From assembly GCA_934661135.1 (NCBI GenBank), contig CAKUJA010000035.1, positions 1 to 22,127 of the forward strand: 22,127 nucleotides of DNA. The letters are read 5' to 3'. Shown piece by piece: positions 21,638 through 22,127 of the stretch. The notes under the pieces were generated by a model. It worked only from the letters and a program-made list of their open reading frames with translations. It was not told where the DNA came from and ran no database searches. Each line of letters begins with the position of its first letter. Position 1 is the first letter of the stretch. The DNA is from an uncultured Oscillospiraceae bacterium (GTDB lineage Bacteria; Bacillota; Clostridia; Oscillospirales; Oscillospiraceae). A program made the position numbers and the translations under genes.

Positions 21638-21712
21638 GCCGCGTCGAAGAGGCAGGACAAGCTGCGCGCAGGCGCACGCCTCCAGAGCGAGACTACAAAA
21701 AAGGTAGGTGCA
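21638..21712 (+). ncRNA. Probable L21 leader RNA
   Basis: The about 80-nt leader of rplU can fold: GAGGC (21649-21653) with GCCTC (21678-21682) encloses the palindrome CTGCGCGCAG (21662-21671), followed by an unpaired AGAGCGAGACTAC tract before the ribosome site. Position, size and structure fit the L21 leader family, thought to mediate autogenous control. I call it mainly from position. Confidence 0.5.
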
Positions 21713-21719
21713 ATCCATT

Positions 21720-22031
21720 ATGCAGGCTATTATCGTTACCGGCGGTAAGCAGTACAACGTGAAAGAGGGCGACGTCATTTTCGTCGAAAAGCTCGGCGCT
21801 GAGGCTGACACCACCGTGACCTTCGATCAGGTTTTGGCAGTTGTTGACGGCGCGAACTCCACGTTCGGCGCTCCGACCGTTGCCGGCGCCAAGGTTGAGG
21901 CCAAGGTTCTGAAGAACGGCAAGGGCAAGAAGATCCGCGTCTTTAAGTACCGCCCGAAGAAGGACTCCAAGTCTCTCAAGGGTCACAGACAGCCCTATAC
22001 CAAGGTGCAGATCGAGAAGATCGCTCTGTAA
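21720..22031 (+). CDS. rplU: 50S ribosomal protein L21
   Basis: The product is 103 residues, the standard L21 length. MQAIIVTGGKQYNVKEGDVI at the start, VEAKVLKNGKGKKIRVFKY and the C-terminal KGHRQPYTKVQIEKI are all family hallmarks. L21 binds 23S rRNA domain I together with L20. ATG 21720 has AGGTAGGTG upstream; an in-frame start at 21708 would add four residues not found in the family. It is the first gene of the rplU-prp-rpmA unit and uses the C-rich codons of highly expressed genes. Confidence 0.97.
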   Translation: MQAIIVTGGKQYNVKEGDVIFVEKLGAEADTTVTFDQVLAVVDGANSTFGAPTVAGAKVEAKVLKNGKGKKIRVFKYRPKKDSKSLKGHRQPYTKVQIEKIAL

Positions 22032-22034
22032 GCA

Positions 22035-22127
22035 ATGACCAGAGTCGAATTTTTCGATCAAGACGGCAGAATCTCCGGGTTCTGCTGCACGGGTCACAGC
22101 GGCTATGCGGAAGAAGGCAGCGACATT
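22035..22127 (+). CDS. prp: Ribosomal-processing cysteine protease Prp (5' part)
   Basis: Only the first 31 residues are in the window. They read MTRVEFFDQDGRISGFCCTG, then HSGYAEEGSDI. The GHxGYAExGxDI motif with catalytic H21 is the signature of Prp (YsxB), the protease that removes the N-terminal extension of ribosomal protein L27 in Firmicutes. The start is three bases after the rplU stop, with little ribosome site of its own, so translation is probably coupled. L27 (rpmA) should follow outside the window. Confidence 0.92.
   Translation, partial: MTRVEFFDQDGRISGFCCTGHSGYAEEGSDI

Noticed and set aside
1..22127. CRISPR array, transposase, integrase or phage structural genes
   Set aside because: I looked for regularly spaced direct repeats and for recognisable proteins of these classes and found none.

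Overview
The window looks like the chromosome of a low-oxygen, gut-type Clostridia bacterium, most likely Oscillospirales (Oscillospiraceae or Butyricicoccaceae-like). The family is an inference. It rests on a GC-rich coding style with strong Shine-Dalgarno sites, TTGACA/TATAAT promoters in short AT-rich gaps, an NfnAB-type flavoprotein pair, the Firmicutes order rplU-prp, a PhoP-box promoter, and an acyltransferase/hydrolase plus DUF6320-like pair that I associate with Clostridia. I see no phage, transposase or CRISPR array. Most of the window is core chromosome with a few accessory islands.

Left part (1-6205): terminator-like hairpins; a small PQ-loop membrane protein; a LysR regulator divergent from a MATE efflux pump, with two face-to-face promoters sharing one ATTATAAT core; then a two-gene unit made of a 720-residue alpha/beta-hydrolase/condensation-fold acyltransferase fusion and a zinc-ribbon DUF6320-like membrane protein.

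Middle (6206-12394): a hairpin-rich gap with a perfect 22-bp palindrome; an XRE regulator divergent from a 57-residue protein; tRNA-Leu(GAG) with promoter and terminator; rsmE with an eight-helix membrane protein; an LCP-family cell-wall ligase with a prolyl-tRNA deacylase-like gene; and an orphan type IV prepilin-like gene beside a nested inverted repeat.

Right part (12395-22127): a phosphate module (phoR-phoP transcribed leftward, a Na/Pi cotransporter with PhoU-like tail rightward, and four 11-bp-phased PhoP-box-like hexamers between them); gluQ-like; nfnA-nfnB (electron bifurcation between NADH, NADPH and ferredoxin); a GNAT acetyltransferase; a second XRE/small-protein module followed by a CBS-pair protein; and the rplU leader, rplU and the start of prp.

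The most interesting unexplained signal is the pair of paralogous divergent modules at 6425-6963 and 20570-21045. Each has a leftward XRE regulator facing a rightward 50-57 residue protein with the shared core DYxxxYAxLCGAIxDxL, and each has its own palindromic operator-like sequence in the gap.
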